Positions 60,401-64,000 of a stretch of DNA of 64,000 nucleotides are shown here, piece after piece (the first letter of the stretch is position 1; every line of letters begins with the position of its first letter). The position numbers were made by a program, and so were the translations under genes. The stretch spans positions 1,674,001 to 1,738,000 of the forward strand of contig WSYJ01000060.1 in assembly GCA_020186115.1 (NCBI GenBank), read 5' to 3'. This stretch comes from Histomonas meleagridis. Taxonomy: Eukaryota; Parabasalia; Tritrichomonadida; Dientamoebidae. Below the pieces are notes generated by a model. It ran no database searches. It was not told the DNA's origin and saw only the letters and a program-made list of their open reading frames with translations.

Positions 60401-60568
60401 TTCGTTAAGTATAAATTTAATAACGAAACAGTCGAAAATATGGTAAAGTTCGTCGCGTTGGTGCTGACGCAGTTCCCCGACTGGAAACAGCAAATTTTCG
60501 TCATTTTGAATAACGACCAATTCAAAATTGCAAAAGTTTTGCAGTTTTTGCCAATGTTACAAAAATAG
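57500..60568 (+). CDS. Importin-beta family nuclear transport receptor (importin-4/5, Kap123-like)
   Basis: 1022 residues of HEAT repeats. The N-terminal importin-N segment (KDPLKSQFLNEISNQILNIYQSPDSI, then QNEIKMRAAIGLKNVV) binds RanGTP in this family. The helical repeats contain acidic loops (EEEDLILQCSRVEALGNLIVYAPEI and GIKIDGEEDIYSNTISAGNIIIDSF) typical of importin-4, importin-5 and Kap123, which import ribosomal proteins and histones. The length also fits. Placing it beside the histone genes, with similar GCGGGA promoter sites, is suggestive because importin-4 carries H3-H4, but functional coupling is only an inference. Confidence 0.9.
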   Translation: MSNLQNNQLYQLYIAFSEASKDPLKSQFLNEISNQILNIYQSPDSIIFTITILHDHQAQNEIKMRAAIGLKNVVCNHLSIFLSNQPGEQILTEIAQILSEETDVQIAKNIIHALIPIFEQLGESWTGIAELISKMLSTNDIQKTIISINLLSNFIINAQSNYVVSILENLLQLINQSLDSNNLDLVIGGFELFSSIQQTNIPHSRFSAAFAPIYQKMLHLYLMMLIQQNQYSAQASNFLASSINSEVPFDSPLNLFNCFLQILQNPQIPNHLRILPLFPIKRIIKYYGPQVRQLFPTSIPIIIQVSALQFTDSGYEGESDSHFIYHIFKKIAIASKSEDIIKSLIQLANSTTDPSLSYATLSAFHGCINVSVEQIQLLLKDIIEMLYHKIQLNNISVIELSLVIIKSLAESQYETFSEYAEQILRDITPFYRVNPELTKIVLELITTILSNVDLESSFIASMLPNILSLFQEIPILKSDILYVISDIVVACPEVLLITQEQGQTFAEVILPIVWNNGKFDTNEEEDLILQCSRVEALGNLIVYAPEICQCIMEEAISMILSLTSVDDLSIRDASLRIITKLIKNRKDTLQPEFYNFSALIVVTSFGIKIDGEEDIYSNTISAGNIIIDSFDLLHQVVKYSKNSCVNLIPAFLQGFKDFVNLDSFPEIEISAIKCAAKFFSIFNEIETQFIDNLENHISNNKKEDVVEASFNAYRKLLESNNVLAINKWNNFLQLAFHALLRQLPFQTSSCIDEENRYNYIPSIMESVHSLICYMMKVNFNNFPSNDFIQVVSSLIPKVQPIEVNALLGVMGDFVSFGGRVDINYVILCVQKLENFDFNSPSDPIYFFRTLINNQPDLVKDYINKFIEFCVTKLQDQNQSGTYYWSSITNICAALLDILKNSDFANEMDQICFGLILKKLPVKGDYDEGMFIYNTILSIWNRANNILAKFTPDLFVGIIQTLALKTKNFVKYKFNNETVENMVKFVALVLTQFPDWKQQIFVILNNDQFKIAKVLQFLPMLQK

Positions 60569-61107
60569 GAAATTGTAATGTTTTCTTCTTCTAAAAATTA
60601 ATGTAATCTGAATTTGCTTTTGACTTTTGGGCGTTCTCTAAATTTTGGTTGTATTAATCTATAGATATACATAAACAAGTACCAACGAACTCTAAGACAG
60701 AAATTCATTTTAAATATAAATTTATACGCACAATCAATAATAATGATCAGGCTCATAAAAAACTTTTTAACACGATTATACAGCAAAAAATTTTATATTT
60801 TTAATTTACGCAGAACTATTAATATTAATATCCAATAATCTTTCAAAATACCATTGTTGTGCACACTTAAATTGTATGCAATTCCTATTTTTATACATAT
60901 TCATCGATCAAATTCTCATTTCTCATTTAACAATATTTGCTAAATCTCAAAAAGTGTCTACTTGCCAAACAACATTCGCCTGATAAAATAAAATATAACC
61001 AAAATTATTATATGTAAAAACATTTTCTAATTTCTCATTATACTTCAGACATCACTTTGAGATTTTAATAAATTTTTTGATTATTTGCCATGTAAAAGAT
61101 ATTATTT
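60569..61107. other. Convergent spacer, nothing recognised
   Basis: 3' flanks of the importin and phosphatase genes. Short open frames here have no protein character. Confidence 0.5.
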
Positions 61108-62094
61108 TTACTCTAGTGCGAGGCCCTCGGAGTCTCCTGGTGACTTACCAGCTCTTGGCGGTGTGCCTGGGCGCTCGATTATGATGTCGCTATCATCGAC
61201 GATCGGCTCCAAGATTTGGAATGTGCAGAACAAGTTTTCGTCGACTGTCAAAATAGCGCCTTTATTTTCGAATTCGTAACAATAATTTGGCGCAGAGAAC
61301 AATGTCACAACGCTTTGGTTTGGATAAAATGGAAAGTCATAACCGTTCATAACCGCTTGATGCGCTCGACAAATTAAATCGAAACCAAATTGTTGGAGTA
61401 AATCCTCAACAGGACGTGCACCGAAGCATACACTAGTTCCACGGTCATTCTCTTCCCATGTCTCGATCTCTCCGTCTGGATCTGACCATAGTAAATCACA
61501 AAGAAGACCTTCTTCTGGAACTTCCATTGGTCGCTGTAAGTTCCTGATGTCATCAAGTGAGTTTAAGCTGGGCGAAATTCCTCCATGAATACAAAAGATT
61601 TTTTCATCAATAATGGCTGCAATAGGAAGACAATTAAAGACATCACAAAACTTCTTCCAGATAGAAAGATTGTACTGCTCAATGCAATCATCATAAAAAC
61701 CATAAAGTCTGTTGATGTATGAACATTCATGATTTCCACGAAGCATGTAGAAATCGTTTGGATACATGATCTTATAACAGAAAAGAAGACAAACAGTTTC
61801 TATACTTTGAGCTCCTCTATCAACATAATCACCGAGAAATAGATATCTTGTTTCTGGTGGAAGTTTTCCTAGCTTCAAGAGACGTAAAAGGTCGTGATAC
61901 TGTCCATGTGTATCTCCGCAGATTGTAAGAGGTGGTGCAAGCTCCAAAAGGACTGGTTGATCTAAAAAGATTTTTTTCACTGAAGAAAGAATCCACTCAA
62001 TTTCTTCGAAAGACAATCCTGCAGGAACTGTTTTTGGCTCGTTCTCTATTGACCAAAGCTTTGCCACTATATCCTTAACATTCTGCTCAGACAT
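61108..62094 (-). CDS. PP1-type Ser/Thr protein phosphatase catalytic subunit
   Basis: 328 residues from the ATG at 62094 (MSEQNVKD); the frame is open to 62220 only from TTG. All PPP-family motifs are present: ICGDTHGQYHDL (GDxHG), LGDYVDRG, RGNHEC, IHGGISP, the RAHQ histidine and LFSAPNYC. SYINRLYGFYDDCIEQY and the short N-terminus point to PP1 instead of PP2A, which also normally ends YFL. The C-terminus here is a Pro/Gly/Ser tail (RPGTPPRAGKSPGDSEG). The metal-binding and catalytic residues look intact. The gene is GC-richer at its 3' end. Confidence 0.95.
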   Translation of the reverse strand: MSEQNVKDIVAKLWSIENEPKTVPAGLSFEEIEWILSSVKKIFLDQPVLLELAPPLTICGDTHGQYHDLLRLLKLGKLPPETRYLFLGDYVDRGAQSIETVCLLFCYKIMYPNDFYMLRGNHECSYINRLYGFYDDCIEQYNLSIWKKFCDVFNCLPIAAIIDEKIFCIHGGISPSLNSLDDIRNLQRPMEVPEEGLLCDLLWSDPDGEIETWEENDRGTSVCFGARPVEDLLQQFGFDLICRAHQAVMNGYDFPFYPNQSVVTLFSAPNYCYEFENKGAILTVDENLFCTFQILEPIVDDSDIIIERPGTPPRAGKSPGDSEGLALE

Positions 62095-62463
62095 TTCTCT
62101 AAAAATAATAAAGCCAAAAAATTGTGTAATCCGTTTGCAGCGGTTTATTTCAAAATTTAGAAGTAAATTTCTGACAGTATATCGGCAGCTGATCATTCGT
62201 GAACATTTATTATCGTACAATTATAATAAAGACTGTATGACCTAATCCTTTTGCGAACATCTTTTTATTTCTTTCCCTTACTAGTTCGTATTTCAAAAAA
62301 AAAGTTAAGGAAAAATGTCAAATAATTTATGAAAATATATATTGTTAACAAAAATAAAAAATTAGAACATTAGGAACTAAATGATATTATGTTTATAGTT
62401 GTGCTCTTCTAGAAGTAAAGATGAAATTTATTTTAAATAAATTAGTTTGATATTTTTTTATTA
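62095..62463. other. Phosphatase 5' flank
   Basis: AT-rich. A TAAACCGCTGC site (minus strand, near 62148) lies about 55 bp upstream of the phosphatase ATG. Nothing else was found. Confidence 0.4.
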
Positions 62464-62650
62464 AACACTAATAAAATCAGTCACGAGGTCATTTTCATAA
62501 AGATGGTGAAAGATTTCATTTCGATGAATTTTATTAAAGTCAAATTCATTATGTGATTACATTTCTTGAAGCTTTTCTAAATCACTACTTCGAAATTCTT
62601 TCTCAATTTCTAATTAACTTGATATCAAATCTATTTTAGAGATTTATTTC
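62464..62650 (-). pseudogene. Fragment of a DUF3447/ankyrin gene
   Basis: The minus strand reads EKEFRSSDLEKLQEM, a TAA stop, then SHNEFDFNK, and after a deletion HRNEIFHHLYENDLVTDFI. The same segments occur in order in the larger remnant at 63035-63900 (RKDEIEKLQEISAQNDFDFNQ; FHRNDIFKYIYENKI). It is a small, internally deleted copy of this very large trichomonad family. Confidence 0.7.
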
Positions 62651-63034
62651 ATTTATCACTAAATGCTCATTTGCTTTCAATGCCAAAGATAAACAATAGT
62701 TAAAAGGAGCAAAAAAACTGTTTAATAAATGTGTGGCAGGAAAATCGCTAAAGTTTTACTTGAATTATCATATTTCTCAACAATGCCAAGCATTGGATCA
62801 GACATAAAATATGTTATATCTTTTTCTTTCCTTAAATGGATTGATGAAAAATGTTTTAGAAAATTTATAACATGTAAAAAAAAAAAAAAAAATATATAAT
62901 TATCATGCTATATGGCAAGATCTACTTATGATTGAATTTTTTCTTTTTTCACTTTGAGTAAATTTATTCAATAAGTTTTTTAGAATGATATCAATTCTTT
63001 ACCAAAATGGAAAGAATTCCATGCGATTATTTGC
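62651..63034. other. Spacer between family remnants
   Basis: AT-rich with a poly-A run (about 15 A) at 62877. It may hold further unrecognisable remnants. Confidence 0.4.
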
Positions 63035-63900
63035 TTTATCTGTTATCTCATCTTGGATTCCTTCTTTTCCGAAACATTTCAATTATTTCAGTATAATCAT
63101 TTTCTTTTGCATACATGTATGCTGTTCAAAATACTTTATATAATTTTCAAATATAATTTTAAAATCCAAAAAAATTTGGACAAACATTAAGTACTATAAA
63201 TAAATATCTTTAGCATTAATATCAATTACTTCTTGGATTAAAATATATTTAACAAGTTCAATATTTCCTGACTCTGATGAATCTATTAATATATTTTTCG
63301 GAATTTGATTACTTTCAAGAATATGTTTAATGAGAAATATGTTTTTTCCAATTCTTACTGCTTCATTAATAATGTTTTCGCTAATTGGCATCAATTCTTT
63401 GTGTAAAAATATAAAAATTTCATAATTATGAGATGAAATACACTTCTTTCCTAAATCTTCTAATTTTTTTCTGACATATTTTATTTTCATATATATATTT
63501 AAAGATATCATTTCGATGAAACATAATTGCTGTTTCATATGCACCTTCAAATGATGAATGATTTTGTTCACATAAATGAATGATTTCTTCATTTCCACCT
63601 GCAACTGCATATTTACCTGTGTTATTTACATTTGAATTATTCATAAGTAAATATTTAAAACATTTAATTGACCCAAAAAATGCTGCATAATCAATTAATG
63701 TAACATTTCTTTGATTAATAAATGAACATCTTTCATAAAGTGATGGTTCAATTTTTTGATTAAAATCAAAATCATTTTGTGCTGATATTTCTTGAAGTTT
63801 TTCTATTTCATCTTTTCGAATTATTTTTGCAATTTCTCATGAAATTCCCAATCATTCTTTGATAGTTCTTCATAATTATATACTACATTATAATTAATAT
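63035..63900 (-). pseudogene. Decayed DUF3447/ankyrin-repeat gene with several frameshifts
   Basis: Read on the minus strand from about 63890: YNYEELSKNDWEFHEKL, a phase change, then AKIIRKDEIEKLQEISAQND, EPSLYERCSFINQRN, VTLIDYAAFFGSIKCFKYLL, GGNEEIIHLCEQNHSSFEGA and FHRNDIFKYIYENKI. A second phase change at the A-run near 63468 leads to LGKKCISSHNYEIFIFLH and GNIELVKYILIQEVIDINAKDIYL, then a stop at 63194. About 60 bp further on, AYMYAKENDYTEIIEMF is the next ankyrin repeat. The order is that of the DUF3447 family. The N-terminus is also missing (TAA just upstream), so this is not a working gene. Confidence 0.8.
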
Positions 63901-64000
63901 AAATCTACGAACGTTTGTTCGATAAATTGACAAACAAGTTCACAATTTTTATATAAAAACGGTTTAAATCGTTATTCACACAAACCCAATCTTTGTGAAC

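Overview
The window looks like nuclear DNA of a parabasalid protist, most likely a trichomonad of the Tritrichomonas/Trichomonas type. This is inferred from several things seen together: AT-rich DNA (roughly 70% AT by eye), long intron-free genes, BspA-like leucine-rich-repeat proteins, remnants of the large DUF3447/ankyrin family, abundant divergent kinases and Rab GTPases, Thr/Ser-rich single-pass surface proteins, a head-to-head H2A/H2B pair, and stop codons overlapping TAAA (the trichomonad poly(A) signal) at several genes. No rRNA, confident tRNA, CRISPR array or complete transposon was seen. No canonical trichomonad intron (GTATGT...ACTAACACACAG) was recognised.

Layout. 1-6.6 kb: the 5' part of a BspA-like protein gene, an Hsp70 with an Asn-rich tail and a CaaX-like terminus, a small GC-richer structured island, and a secreted LysM-LysM-GH19 hydrolase. 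6.7-17.4 kb: a very large BEACH protein with an apparently shortened BEACH core, a TKL kinase-ankyrin gene broken by a 40-bp tract, and a broken BspA-like surface protein. 18-35.6 kb: a housekeeping block with a Rab32-type and a Rab5/21-type GTPase, a 7-TM protein, a UAS-UBX p97 adaptor head-to-head with a Set1-type methyltransferase, a multi-pass membrane protein, an R2R3 Myb, a PAP2-like protein lacking catalytic residues, a DUSP-USP deubiquitinase, exportin-1, and a SAPS-type phosphatase regulator. 36-47 kb: a Thr-rich surface protein, a 1390-residue helical protein, and a large membrane-anchored ectodomain gene interrupted by a frameshift and one in-frame TGA. 47-62 kb: a small unknown protein, a DH-PH-FYVE Rho exchange factor, a CAMK-type kinase, a secreted beta-helix glycosidase-like protein, histones H2B/H2A, an importin of the importin-4/5 type, and a PP1-like phosphatase. 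62-64 kb: decayed DUF3447/ankyrin copies.

The genes fall into core trafficking, nuclear transport and signalling functions on one side, and host- or bacteria-facing surface and secreted proteins on the other. Most damaged reading frames are in the second group. Regulatory signals include a 16-bp motif found three times upstream of genes in sense orientation, TAACGG (Myb-type) sites including a perfect inverted pair, and GCGGGAAA/TTTGGCGG (E2F-like) sites at the histones and the importin.

Several genes had a longer frame available only from a TTG codon. In those cases the first plausible ATG was chosen.
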